Source: Tetmemena sp. SeJ-2015
Lineage: Eukaryota; Ciliophora; Spirotrichea; Sporadotrichida; Oxytrichidae
Length of the DNA stretch: 64,000 bases
Reading direction: 5' to 3'
NCBI GenBank assembly: GCA_027382625.1
Contig: JAJKFJ010021527.1
Location: forward strand, 1-64,000
Each line of letters begins with the position of its first letter. The first letter of the stretch is position 1. Positions 35,400 through 46,760 of this stretch are shown one piece after another. The notes beneath the pieces were generated by a model. That model ran no database searches and was not told the origin of the DNA. It worked only from the letters and a program-made list of their open reading frames with translations. The position numbers and the translations under genes are program-made.

Positions 35400-36329
35400 A
35401 AATCATGCTAATCAACGAAGCAACTGAACCCTTGTCCACAAAGTCTTACTGCGTTGTATTGATTAACAAGATTTTATTAGGATAATCTTCAAGTCTCAAG
35501 TCCAAAAGAACCTAGGCTTAGTTTCTTACGTGTCCTGACTATAAAAGAAGATTTAACGAATGTAAAAAAGTTACGATTATTGAGGTAAGCATTACTAGAA
35601 TGTTTTTGACTAACTCTCTTGAGGAGTTGCAGACCTCCGCACACCTTCCGATATTGAGCTCTGATCTTAGCGTTTCACTCTCTGTGACTTACTTATTTGG
35701 GTCATACTTCTTCACGTAAACTCTTCAATTAAGTTAGCATCTTAAGTTTCCTATTTATAATGTATGTTTAGCTTTTGATCATCTTGGATTCCTCAACCAT
35801 CACCAAACAGGGATTGAAAATTTATAGCCTTGTAAAGATAAGCTATTCAATTGAAGTAAATGTTAACTTTTCTAGATTCTTTATTTTCCCTCGTAGTAAC
35901 TCGAGCAAGACTGCTACTTCCTCCATTTAAGTTCGAAGGCTATATGACTTCCCTGATAAAAGTGCCAAGTGAAGGAATATCGCACTCAGCGATTAGGGCT
36001 TGTTACTTGTCAGCCTTTTAAAAAGTGTGAGTGATGTATTTGCTGACTGCAGTGTACACCTTGGCCACCAGTTACTGATTATTCTTCACTGATTCTGCGT
36101 TCTGTTCAAGTATCCCACTCGTATTATGCAGCCCACTATTATGGTTTAACTTCAATTTATAGATTTAAAACTTTTATCAGAGGTTTCCCTTCTAGGTTAA
36201 GGAGTTAAAAGCATTCTGAGAAAGTTATAGGTGGTGTGAGTGCTAAGTTTTGTCTAGCTGAATAAGCGATAGTTTATAAGCCACTGCTCTTATGATATTG
36301 CTTTATGAGAATACACTGTTGTGAGCCAT
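35400..36329 (-). CDS. unknown protein with possible HU/CCDC81-like segment
   Basis: Start ATG 36329 (MAHNSVFSQSNIIRAVAYKL). Coding blocks: NHNSGLHNTSGILEQNAESV, VYTAVSKYITHTF, ECDIPSLGTFIREVI, RVYVKKYDPNKQVTESE and RCAEVCNSSRELVKNIL. The pairing 'avSKYI...iPsLGTF' resembles the HU-like domain of CCDC81, but the match is short. Frame changes near 36.15 and 35.75 kb suggest IESs. The 3' end was not fixed. Confidence 0.5.
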
Positions 36330-36558
36330 TCTTAATTCCACTCTAGGATTATAACACACTAGTTAATTAAATTGCTATCTAAATAAAATTTAACACCTCT
36401 CTCCACAGAAAGCATTCGAGACTTAAGATATGGGAAGTGCTTATATAATTAAGACTATGATGATGATATATGCAGTGGTTAAGATTCGCTATTAGTTAGC
36501 GCATTTGGGTGGATATCTAGTATCTTTCCCTCGGGAGAGAAAGAGATAGGGGCTTCTC

Positions 36559-38461
36559 TCACTGAACGAAAGTGAGGGCTGGGTTCTTGGCAGCCTTTCT
36601 CTCTTGGATGTAGGAGACGTAGTAGTTGTACTTCTCCATCACGATATTGTAGAACTGAGTTAGCTTCTCATGCTCCTCGCTGACCATTCTGGCCTCTAGG
36701 TGCTTCTTGTCTGCGTTGGTCATGCCCAAGGAGAAGAAGTCGAACTGGTAGGAAAGTCCAAGATAGATGAACTGGTCAAGGTAAACCCTTTATATGAAAG
36801 TATGAAAAAGATAGTTAAGATGATTGAAATATAGAAGGGACTGACTCTGGGCATGGAGAAAACAGAGGTAATGAAGAACATGACAGAAGGATCGATGGTT
36901 CTGAAATCATAGGGAGTAACCCATTCACTTAATTTAAGACTGTATGGAACAAATATACGATGATAGAGAGATGAATTGGCTATTGATACCAGCAATGGCG
37001 ATTTGAGCGAGCACGTTGAGGAGGGAGTCGTAGTCTCTGGGGTACATGCCGACGTTGTCCTTCTCGATGGTCACGTTCATGAAGGCAACCTCGGGGATGT
37101 TAACGTACACATAGTAGTTATCCTCAGTAAGGTTGGCAACTGCTTGCAAGTCCATGAGGAATTGCACGGCAAGTTCGTTCTTGACGGTGGCATTGGAGGC
37201 GTAGACCATAAGTTGGAGCTGAGCCTTGCTTTGCTTTCCGACCTCGAAACCAGCGGACTTGTTGATTGAGAGGAAGTTTCCATCATCAGCGAGTACGTTG
37301 AACTCGAGCTCAGCAGTCATATCAGCACCATAGTGGTCCTTGATCTCGTAGAAGGTGTTCAAGAGTTGGGAGGTCACATTGGTGTTGTTGAGCTTCATGG
37401 GGAAAAGGCCCTCGCAGACGGCGAAGAACATGGATCCGAGCATGGACTGGTGAATAAAGATCTAGTGGGAGTTGCCAGTGGTGTCTGTAACTCTCTGGGG
37501 GTAGACGGTGTTGGCAACAACGTGGTCGGTCTTCTGGATGGTATCGAAGACTGTGCCGTCGAAGTCAAGGGTAATGATTAAAAGAGAGAAATAATGAGGT
37601 TGGTGCTGCCATCTAGGATGGGGCTTCTGGTTGTGGTGAGGTTAAGAGGGAAGCGGGGGTCAACCAAGTTGAGCATGAATGCGGTCTGGTTGTGGACAGA
37701 CATCTGTTGGTTATCACAAATCTATACATAAGTTAAACGCTATTGGACTCTCTCATAAATGAGAGATAATGTAGTCAATCTTGGACTGAGCCATGGTCTT
37801 AACCTGGCCAAGTGCTGCCTTGACTGACTTGAGGATACTACCGTGCATCATGTTCACGAACAGTTGGAAGAAGCTGTTGGAAAGTCTGAATTAAACTTTC
37901 AATTAAAAGCAATTGGAGGTGAAATACTCTTGCATATAGTTTAGAAGTCTTGCATGTCGATGGCAATCACATCCTTTATCTACCAGGAAACCTGATCTGC
38001 CTGGGAGGGAGCAGCCAAATCAACAACCAGAGATAGGTTCTTGACTTGCATGGATGCAGTTGAGAGGGGGATAATCCAGGCGGCGTAGATGGTTCCATCG
38101 ATTGTGGCGTTGATGTCGAAGCCGGTGATGGTGAGGCGGGTGTTGTTGGTGCCTGGCACGAATCCAATCGTTTTCTAGTCGAAGGCTAATCAAAAAATAG
38201 TAAGGCGATTTGGTCAACGAAGATGCTCCTGATATTGATTGAGTAGCCGAAGCCTTTGTCTGTGAAGCCAATGTTGAAGGTTTGCTTCTGAAGGAGGTTC
38301 TGCATGGTGATGGGGAACACCAGACCGAAGATGTTGTTGAGATACTTCAAGTTGGTGCTCACATAGAGTGCTCCTGGTTGAGGGGAGAGAGTTTGGGATG
38401 AGATGGTGAAAGCCAGGCAGACGAGGGCCAAGGCCAGCACTCCTTTGTTTTAGAACATCAT
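36559..38461 (-). CDS. BPI/LBP/CETP-fold secreted lipid-binding protein
   Basis: Start ATG 38461: MMFQNKGVLALALVCLAFTI is a clear signal peptide. The BPI-type body follows: GALYVSTNLKYLNNIFGLVF, NIGFTDKGFGYSINIRSIF, then (after an IES at 38180) QKTIGFVPGTNNTRLTITGF, DGTIYAAWIIPLSTASMQVK, and later DMTAELEFNVLADDGNFLSI, KAQLQLMVYASNATVKNELA, NYYVYVNIPEVAFMNVTIEK and MYPRDYDSLLNVLAQIAIAG. The tail KKHLEARMVSEEHEKLTQF...NPALTFVQ is helical and unusual for the family. Stop TGA 36559. The family binds lipids such as lipopolysaccharide; in a bacterivorous ciliate a role in bacterial recognition is possible but unproven. Additional IESs near 37.9, 37.7 and 36.8-36.95 kb. Confidence 0.8.
38180..38217 (-). 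other. IES, 38 bp, pointer TTCG
   Basis: CGAA on the plus strand at 38180-38183 and 38218-38221. Excision joins NIRSIF to DQKTIGFVPGTNN, restoring the BPI-fold reading frame. Confidence 0.8.
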
Positions 38462-38658
38462 ATTTACCTTATATATTATAATAACTCGCTCAAATGGATA
38501 TAGACCTTACTCCTCCTCATTCAAGAGAACAAAGTTTCACTAATTATCCCTCAAGCATGAATTTTAATTAAATTCACTCTATGTAATCTGAAGCTTACTT
38601 GAAGGAGTGATGAATTTAACAATTTAGGAAATGAAATAGGGGTAATCAATATTTCGTT

Positions 38659-39894
38659 TCAATTCATGAGGGAAAACTTAAATTCCTCTTCTTAACCATC
38701 ATCTCCTTCTTCACTTTCCTTAGATTGAGCTCTCTTGCCTTTCTGCGCTCTTGTATTTGGACTGAGATCTATGTCTTCATACTTTTGCTCGCCCGAAAAC
38801 ATCTCTTGCATTTGCAGATCAGCCATACAAAACATACTGAGTATTTCTTTCTACTCCTGTGTTCCATTGAATATTGCGCGTTTAAAGTCTTCTATAGGGA
38901 TCTCCTCATCTAGTTCCTTCCCAAGAAGTCTGAAGATGTAGCCCGCATAAAAGTCAGCTGTCTCATTCATGAATTACTAATCCTCCTCATTATCTTAGTT
39001 CACCCTCACCTTGCTCATAGACAAGAAGCAGATCTCCTTAATCTCCTCGAAACTAAAAGCCCCATTTCCATCTTGGTCCACTATTTGGAAGAACAGATCT
39101 ATCTTGTCGTTCACGTCACTAGAGCTAATCAACTTCAAAGCATTGAAGAATTCTTCCCACACTAAGTAGCCCTTGTTATCACGATCGCAAGAACTGAAAA
39201 TCCTCTCTAGGAAGTCTGTATTATCAAGACTCAACTGCTTCATCCCATTCATAAATACTGACCGCTCCACACCTACTTCTTTCATGACATCTGGGAAGTT
39301 CAACATAGAAATCTTGGACAAGGACTTAAACTTAGTAAAGATACTGTAGAGATCTTTGCGACTAAATGAGCAGTCTAATTAAATAAGTGGGATGTTCATA
39401 GATACAAGATTAGTATACTTTCCATCGACTGTCTTTACTTTGTCATCAGCAATAACTTTCTTTATATTCTTCTCAACGAAGGACGTGCTATGCTTGATTT
39501 CTCTCTTTCCTTCTCTTGAATTGGATAGGATCCTTTGTCTTTTAAAAACAGGGAACTGACTTAGGTAGTCTTGGACATCTTTTCTTGTGATTCTTGACTT
39601 AGTCATATGAGGATTATTGGGCCTCACAACCATTTGAGAGGGTTGCCTACTAGACAAAGTCATTGAGCCAGCTGAATTCAAAGTATCTCTATTGAACTAT
39701 GTTATAAAGTTTGCTTTAGAAGGACTTAACTTAGTCTGAACGTTTGCTGTCATTTTGGAGTCAGTCCTATTTTCACTCATTCCATAGTCGTCTTCTCCAT
39801 CTTACTGAGCATCTATGAACTTAACTCTTACATTTGAATGCTTATCAAAAGACTTCTTTACATTTTCATTTCTGTCTGATGTGTTCGCCATCAT
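38659..39894 (-). CDS. EF-hand calcium-binding protein, one uninterrupted frame
   Basis: Start ATG pair at 39894 (MMANTSDRNENVKKSFDKH), stop TGA 38659; about 410 residues with no frame break. The N-terminal half is disordered and basic. The core has TDFLERIFSSCDRDNKGYLV (EF-hand loop DRDNKGYLVWEE), KIDLFFQIVDQDGNGAFSF (loop DQDGNGAFSFEE), then NETADFYAGYIFRLLGKEL and an acidic tail. A TGA stands just upstream of the start, which supports this start region. It begins only 55 bp after the stop of the upstream gene on the same strand. Likely paralogue of the gene at 2977-5254. Confidence 0.88.
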
Positions 39895-39949
39895 CTGGTT
39901 AGATAATGTGGATATCAAAATGAATGGCATTCAATTTGAGCATTAAAAT

Positions 39950-42618
39950 TCATATCAAATCGTTATCACTGTCAACACTTTCAACTGAGATCTCTCTATT
40001 GTTCTTAAGTGACTCTCTTTAGTTATGCATAGTCTTAGAATGAGTGATAGCCTGATCTCTTTCTAATTTATCTACACTCTCTTATTTCTTACTTGCCATT
40101 TACTTGCTGATTAATTACGCTATATCCTTCTTCATTTGCAAAATTGAGTCTTATGAAGCGTTCTTATCAAAGCTTTGCCTTTCTTTTGAAGCACCCTACT
40201 GCCCCTTTATCTTAAGCAATACTTATCAATTTATTATAAAAATATTATACAGCGTGCTTTAGTATTTTCATAATGTTCTTCTTTAACTTCTCCTTGTTCT
40301 TTTGCTCGTCAAATATCTCCTGGATGACAGATGCGTATTTTTTAAGTTTTAACTTAGTTGTCTTTCCGTGATCTGGAGAAGGTTGATTCTCTTCAATCCT
40401 CTCCTTTTGTCTATACAAACATTAAAAGTCTCTATATAGCCTGCAATTCTATTTTCTTTGAGAGCTCAAACTAATTGTTGAGAGCTTGTAACTTATCTAG
40501 CATCACAGACTGTCTGTGAGAAAACTTGCTGTCCTTGCTTCTCTCTGAGCGATTTTGAGACTTGATGGTTTCCTTGGAACCTTGATTGGAAGCAGCAACT
40601 CGTAATGCATTTCTGCTTGAGCTTTAATCCTGTGCTACTGAAAGTCTGTTTTGACCTGAGGAAGCTGTTTACGGTTTATCATTATTCAGTATCTATGGGA
40701 GTTTATCTTCATTTTTTATAGGAGCTTCAGGCGTTCTTCCCCTTACTACAGAACCATGCTTCGATTACTGATTCACTTCATCCTCCTCAATAATTTGAAG
40801 CTCCATAAATGACCTCTCCAATCGATTGAATATTGCAGTCTCACCTTATACAAATCCTTTGTTTTTCTTCTTCTAAATAATCGGCTGCAATTTCAGATTT
40901 TCTTGTTAGATGATACTTTACTCGTTTAGTTCTTATATGTTAAACTACTATATTTGAGAACTCAGATCCTCCTTTTCTTCCTCCTTTTGAGTTAGCTTTT
41001 TCTTCACTTTCAAACCGAAACTGACTCGATTACTGGTGTTACCAACTATCTTTTTCTGAAAGTTAAATCTGTCCTCCTCTTGTCTATTCCCTCTAAGAGT
41101 CTCAGGACTGGCCATTAATAGCTCAGAATCCTTGGATAGCATATCAAGAGGAGAGTAGTCAGTATTTTAAGTGTTCTGATAGTAGTCTTTCGACTAGCGA
41201 ATGCTTTTATTCAAGTTTAGACTTGTGTTATTGAGAGACTTAGAGTTTCTTTTCAGTCCTAGACTCACTCTCGTATCTACCAAGTAAGTGTTATTCTAGA
41301 ATATCTTAGAGAGTTTGTTCTGAGTAGCTTGAGATAGATCCTAGTAAAAGCTCTCTTCTTTGAGGATGTCTTTTCCATACTTGGAGAGCTCCTTCTAGAT
41401 CTAATCATGGTCTATTGAGGCCTTTCTTCTATTTTCTCTTGATTTGAGATACATCTTTGCATCCATTGATGCTTCCTCAATCGCCGATTCTCTCTCAAAA
41501 TAGGAAGGGAATTACACTTATAGTTTAATTTCATTATATTTCTATATCAGAAATATTTGAAACACTTTTCCATTAATCTACTTCACATTCGGATTTTAAG
41601 GGTTAGTTGTGAACTTTTTAAAAAAGGAGCCATTAGTAGTTGTAGTAAAAGCTGTTCTATTCAGCAAATCTATGTCGTTAGTTTTCTTTTTTAAGAGAGG
41701 AAGTAAAGATACAGTCACCGCTTCTTCTCCATCTGGAATATCATCTAAGGAATAAATGGGTGTTCCATCTTATAAGAAAGCATGCTGAATTTATTTTCTC
41801 TAACCAAATTTCAAAGTGCAGTCAGACATAAACTTTTAGAAAGAGAGTCTAAGCTCGCCCTAACTCTCCAAGCCATTTAGGACTGGTATTTATATCAGCT
41901 ACTCGTAGACTTTGCTTTTTCCTGAGGCTTGGAAATACACCTTGATGGTTCTTTTATTGTAAGGCACTGTGATATTTTACATTAGATCCTAAGTCTTAGA
42001 CTTCAAAATGCTGCTTCTCTAATCGTAGGATCTCAGTTAATTATAATATTTATCATAAAATAATTAACTATCTATTTATTGCAGTTGTTGATCTTTGATA
42101 GCTATAATTGAATCGTTATGATCACTGAGTTGACTAGTTTAGTTAAATCCTTTTGTGCTTTATCTGGTTTCTTGGAATCCTGCAATTGGATAAATTATGG
42201 ATTCCTCCTGACTCTATCTCAAGTCCAAGCTTCTCTCCTAGTGCTTAAGATTAATACTTTATCTGAGAACTGAGCTCTTCCTTTCATGCTACTTTAGATT
42301 TGCATCTGTTAATGCATAGTCTTGTTAATGTCTGTGCTGATCTATTAATTACAAGCTATCTTCTTCGCTTTATAATCTCCTCTTATCTTTTATCTTGTAA
42401 ATTTATATAATTTGGCCTCCATCATTTTAAAAATTCCTTTTAAAACTAATCATCATTCTTCTTATATTATAAGAATCATCTTGTTGTTACTTGATATGAT
42501 TGTTGTAGTTGACTAAGTTTCTCAGCACTCTTTGGTGTCTCAAAAGTCTGACTCCCTCTTCAATCCCTGATTCCTCTGTCTGTAATACCTAACCATTATC
42601 TAACTGATGCCCATCCAT
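39950..42618 (-). CDS. Gln-rich coiled-coil protein with possible doublecortin domain
   Basis: Start ATG 42618 (MDGHQLDNGQVLQTEESG), stop TGA 39950; an almost continuous frame of about 880 codons using many TAA/TAG Gln. Around 41.7-42.0 kb: VPYNKRTIKVYFQASGKSK, LRLSFQKFMSDCTLKFG, HAFLQDGTPIYSLDDIPDGE and EAVTVSLLPL. The 'G.pI.sLDDI.dGe' ending resembles doublecortin (DCX) microtubule-binding domains. The rest is coiled-coil and Ser/Gln-rich (MLDKLQALNNQFELSKKIEL near 40.5 kb). Two IESs (40205 and 41514) are traced. If the DCX reading is right it binds microtubules. It lies 60 bp after the upstream small gene and 55 bp before the EF-hand gene. Confidence 0.6.
40205..40256 (-). other. IES, 52 bp, pointer TAAAG
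   Basis: CTTTA on the plus strand at 40205-40209 and 40257-40261. Excision joins KNIMKILK to GQQGASKERQSF, moving into the frame that continues to the stop. Confidence 0.8.
41514..41561 (-). other. probable IES, 48 bp, pointer GTGT
   Basis: ACAC on the plus strand at 41514-41517 and 41562-41565, both in the same codon phase. The insert is AT-rich, has no stop and is a multiple of three, so the frame is open with or without it. Excision would join KQINGKV to QFPSYFERES. Confidence 0.5.
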
Positions 42619-42677
42619 ATTTCTTGCTCCCGTATATTCAAAAGCCCAACGATTATAAGCAAATAAAATACCCCTCA

Positions 42678-43179
42678 TCACTCATCATTTAAATTAGGCT
42701 GGTGTTATTTGAACACATCGAGTAACTTGGACTTAATAACTTTCTTTCCTGAACCGTTTTAAGGTAAGTCTTTGGCAAGTTTTAGTTCTCCAAATTGGTT
42801 GTACTCATACCTCATGAAGGGATGCAGTGGTTTCTATCTCTCCATTTTGAGGACGTTAGATTAATCTACTGCCATTCTATAAATGTATAAATGAGAGAGG
42901 TTCATATTACCCTTAGTGATGAAAAGACCGATTCTAGTGGCTTTTTTAAGAAGGAAAGTTTGAGTAGTTGTTGTTAAAACTCTGATTCTAATTTACTTAG
43001 GACTGAGCAGGAAATTCCTAACTGAAGAGCCGTCTGGTTCTGCGCTCGCCTCCGAGCAAGTTGTTATTCTCATTCGAAGTTTGAGACTTTTTGAAAGTCA
43101 GCTGCCTCCGCTTCCTGTGATTATTTACAACTACCTGAATATTTCTTGAAGTATTGAGTCTGCTATCTAAAATATCCAT
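42678..43179 (-). CDS. small basic protein of unknown function
   Basis: Start ATG 43179 (MDILDSRLNTSRNIQVVVNN), stop TGA 42678. A 36-nt intron (GTAATATGAACC...TTTATAG, about 42.88-42.91 kb) joins NRSFHHQG to MAVDQSNVLKMERQKPL. About 155 residues: a basic stretch HRKRRQLTFKKS and GGERRTRRLFSQEFP, an Asn/Gln-rich middle, and a more ordered end, RYEYNQFGELKLAKDLP and KVIKSKLLDVFKQHQP. The basic N-terminus could bind nucleic acid. No family recognised. Confidence 0.65.
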
Positions 43180-43285
43180 TGGAATAAAAATTTATTTATT
43201 TATCTTATTATATTATCACTTTCATTTTAAGGGATTTATATTAAATTTTTATCTCATTAAATTAAAAGATCATAAAATTAGGCTT

Positions 43286-44674
43286 TCAGAAGGCATATTT
43301 GGCGAGCATGTCCTCTGTATTAGATTAACCTTATATGGATTGTATCTGCAGCATTTGTTGCATGCCTGCTAAATTGTTGAAGTCCAAATAATTATTGATG
43401 TCTATTTTGTGGTTTGAAGATTGACTATCTATATTCATTTGATCACTCAGGTCCAGGAGTACCTCCCCATTCGCATCATTCATAAGCTAAGCTTATAAAT
43501 CAAGAGAATTTTTGCCTCCTCCTAAGTTCTTTTTTTCATCGGATGAAGGGTGATCTTCACTGTTGTTAGTCGAAGCTGAGGCTGAGTAAGATTAAAGTTT
43601 GTCCTAATTAGCAGCTATCACATTATCAATAGCCTTGGAAGTCATAGAGGAGTGGCTGTTTGGCATCACTATCACATTTTGAGACTCTCCAGTTTAACTC
43701 ACTTATTTTAGGTATACCACTGCTTTCAGGTAATCTTCCTCTGGCACTTCCCACCCCATAGCCTTTTTATACAAAGTTATGCCCTCATACACACTTGTTG
43801 AGACATTTGGGATGATGTTGTCCTTCATAAATTCACTTAGTTGCTTATACTTTGCCTTTTCAGAGGCATCGAGTTATTACCATTAAACTCCCATAGTTTT
43901 TGCCATATCACCCAGTTTTACATCAGGGAATCGCTCTCTGAAAAACTGCCTCTGCTCATTGAAGAAGAGCATATAGCTAGTAGGCACATTTATTCTCTGT
44001 CCCTTTTCATTCACAATCACCTGATTACTCTTCTGCTTGCCACACCCGAATACTCTCTTCTTAAAAAGCTTTTTCTCCTTCACTATGGCTGAACTACTCA
44101 AATCAAACTTTTAAGCATCTTTACCCTCCTCTAGCCCTTAACCGAAAGAGTTATTGTATTTAATTATGTCTTATTGCTGCTTTGAAAAGGTTGGCTGACC
44201 TTAAGACTTCTATTCTAGAGGTTTATCACCGGTGGAAGTCTTTGAAGGAATCCTAAAAGTAGACTGCTTTTGTGGCTTTTCAGTTTATTTTGGTTGTTAT
44301 TCTGACTTTTGTTCAAGGATTTAGAGTTTCAAAGGTTACTACTATTGCTATTCAAAATGAGGTTCTTCAGTGGAATTTTAAGCCTCGGTCACCTCGCTCA
44401 TCATCATTGTAGCAATTTATTCTTGGGTTGGAAAGGCAGCTAAGTTCTATTGCTGTATCTGAGGTTGGAATTGCAAAGGGTGCATCATCTACATCTGCTG
44501 AGGGGGGTAGCCATTTTGCAAGGGCAATAATGGTATATTATTGCTTGCTGCCCACTGGTCAATTTAACAGTCTATTTGATTGAAGTATTCTCTAGCTGCA
44601 AAAGTTATCTTCTTTAAGTATTAAATGAAATGCTGGGGGTAGTTGTTAGCTTGTCTCATTTACAAGGGATTCAT
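43286..44674 (-). CDS. HMG-box protein, uninterrupted frame
   Basis: Start ATG 44674 (MNPLQMRQANNYPQHFIQYL), stop TGA 43286, about 460 residues in one frame. The N-terminal 200 residues are Gln-rich. The HMG box lies about one-half in: RINVPTSYMLFFNEQRQFFR, ERFPDVKLGDMAKTMGVQWQ, then LDASEKAKYKQLSEFMKD, matching the P-x-S/T-AYMLF...RxxNPxxKxxEVxKxxGxxWxxL pattern. A second helical part (GITLYKKAMGWEVPEEDYLK) and an acidic/Ser-rich tail follow. It probably binds and bends DNA as a chromatin protein or transcription factor. No IES breaks the frame. Confidence 0.88.
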
Positions 44675-45122
44675 AACAAAAATACTTTATTTTAAATTAA
44701 ATTTTAATTAATTCTATAATGAGTGAGGTATAAAACAACCCCTCCCCGAAATCTTCAGAGTCAATATTTTGAGTCTGCATAAATATTTAGAATAACAATT
44801 TTTACTTTTTCCATCACGAATGTTTAATAAAGTTTTATCGCGAACTATGATTCGGACCTGTTGCTATCTAATCTCTTTAACTATCTCGAACAATTTTTTT
44901 GCATTCTCATTAAGAGAAAATAAATGAGAATGAGTAGGGAATTTTCAATGTTTATAAATTAATCTGGCAATTCAAATATTTTCTAGGGGATACAATTTTC
45001 AAAGCAGTCTTAATCACTCATTAATCCATAACTCTAGAATATAGATGGCACATGATGAATGGTGAGTGAATAGGACTTCATAGAGGGTAATAAGTTAAGA
45101 TTGGGAGAATGATGAGGAATGC
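44675..45122. other. AT-rich spacer
   Basis: No gene visible between the HMG-box start and the kinase stop. Confidence 0.5.
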
Positions 45123-46668
45123 TCACTGAGTAGACTCTTGCTAGAAGAAGGGATGTTGGAGAGCATCAACCGCAGTCTCATTATAAACAAACATTCTTAT
45201 ATAGCATATAGAAGCAGTGATCCTGTCTCCTTGGAACCACTTGATCATCTTCTTCAAGAGATCTATGGCGAGTGCAGATTCCGAGTCAGTGTACAGTTTA
45301 GCCAAATTTTTGGCAAGGTCAGGTAGGGGAGTGAATTTGTCGCACTTGGTGATGATATTATTCACATGAATAAAGAAATAGGTATTATTTATAATTATTA
45401 AACCATACAAAATTAAGATAGCCAATTTTTTAAAGCACTCTTTCACGAAACTTATGAGTTAAATTTAAATTTGCAACACCAAATCAGCTTATCTCTCTCA
45501 TATACAAGAATGAAAATCTTTGTTGAGGATAAAGATTAATATCTTTAGGATTTTTATCTCTAAATTGCAGCTTTTAGTAAATTATAAAAATTATCAACCA
45601 TTGCTTTTGAAAGTTGTATAAATTAATTTTGAATCAAAATCAAATTAAATGTTTTTAATAGCAAGGTTTCTCTTATCAATGACAGTGGACATGCGAGTGA
45701 TTTCCTCTAATATTCAATAGATATCATATTTAATGAATATCTTACTCTGCTGTTGGATTGCCGATAAAGCACAGCATTTCAAACAGCTGAAGTCCCTCAG
45801 TTTCACCTGGGAACATAGGCTGCATGGTCAGAAACTCAAACAGGATGCATAAAAAATAACTACGAGCAAATAATGCAGCCTGCAGCCCAGATGTCAATTG
45901 AGAAGTCGTAGTTGGGTGAGCAGAGAATGAGCTCTGGAGCTCTGTAGTACCTGCTGACTGCGTAGGGGGTGTTCTTGTAGCGCTTGAAGTCCATGTGCTT
46001 TGAAGAACCGAAGTCGCCAATTTTCACCTCGCCATTCTTGAGGAAGATGTTCTCAGGTTTGAGGTCTCTGTGGCAGATGCCTTTCTCGTGCATTTGCATC
46101 AGACCTGTCAAGAAGCCCTTCATCAAGTGTCTAATCAAAGACATGGGCATCTTCTCCTTCCTAGCTTTGTACTCTGAGATGAGATTATCAAGGTTGCTGT
46201 CACAGAATTCCAAAACTATGTTCTGGATTATCTGGTCTCCCTCATCTACTGTGTAGAAGAAATTGCGCAACTGAGTTACATTCGCCACTTCCTGAAGGTC
46301 ACAGAGCACTGTGTACTCGCGGGAGACTACGTTTCCCATCTTCTGAGAGCGCTTGATTGCAACCCACTCTCCAGTAGTTGTATCCCTTGCCTTGAACACA
46401 TAGCCTAAAGGCGAACAGCTCATTAAGGAAACCCTAACTTACCAAAAGCGCCCTTGCCGATGCTCTGATACTGATCATACTTGGGAGCTGGACCTCTGGC
46501 TTACCCCATACCACCAAATTTCATTGGGGGATAAGAAAACTAGTTTGTTGGTCGCTCTAAAATGAACGGTAAAATTTCATTAGACTTACTGAATCCAGAG
46601 AAGGACTCTTCAGTTTGGTATCCAGTTGAGAGAAAAGGACTTTGCTGAAATGGGGTACTTGAGCGCAT
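45123..46668 (-). CDS. GSK3-family serine/threonine protein kinase
   Basis: Start ATG 46668 (MRSSTPFQQSPFLSTGYQ). Two short introns (33-38 nt) split the N-terminus and the glycine loop: IGKGAFG then YVFKARD. Catalytic features: WVAIK (lysine), HRDLKPENIF (catalytic loop), GDFGSS (DFG), activation loop YAVSRYYRAPELIL, in which the GSK3 activating tyrosine is conserved (PYAVSRYY), and IDIWAAGCI. An IES at 45845 interrupts AGCI-LFEFL; after it come QPMFPGETEGLQLFEMLCFI and GNPTAEE. The C-terminal lobe ends RITAVDALQHPFF, with a 42-bp IES at 45172. Stop TGA 45123. More inserts lie at about 45.37-45.74 kb. Part of the C-lobe between the blocks was not traced, but the family call is secure. Confidence 0.92.
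45172..45213 (-). other. IES, 42 bp, pointer ACTGC
   Basis: GCAGT on the plus strand at 45172-45176 and 45214-45218, same codon phase. Excision joins GDRITA to VDALQHPFF, the standard kinase C-terminal motif. It is a multiple of three with no stop, so it is silent in frame. Confidence 0.88.
45845..45872 (-). other. IES, 28 bp, pointer TGCAT
   Basis: ATGCA on the plus strand at 45845-45849 and 45873-45877. Excision joins DIWAAGCI to LFEFLTMQPMFPG, the invariant subdomain IX region of GSK3 kinases. Confidence 0.93.
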
Positions 46669-46760
46669 AGTAGATCACAAATTTAAATTTAAATAAATAT
46701 CTATAATAAGCTGCTGTTCTATTCCAGGATTATATTTATCTCAGTTTTATTTCTCCTACT

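Noticed and set aside
36976..37581. Val/Gly-rich plus-strand frames opposite the BPI-fold gene
   Set aside because: Antisense shadows produced by the codon use of the minus-strand gene.
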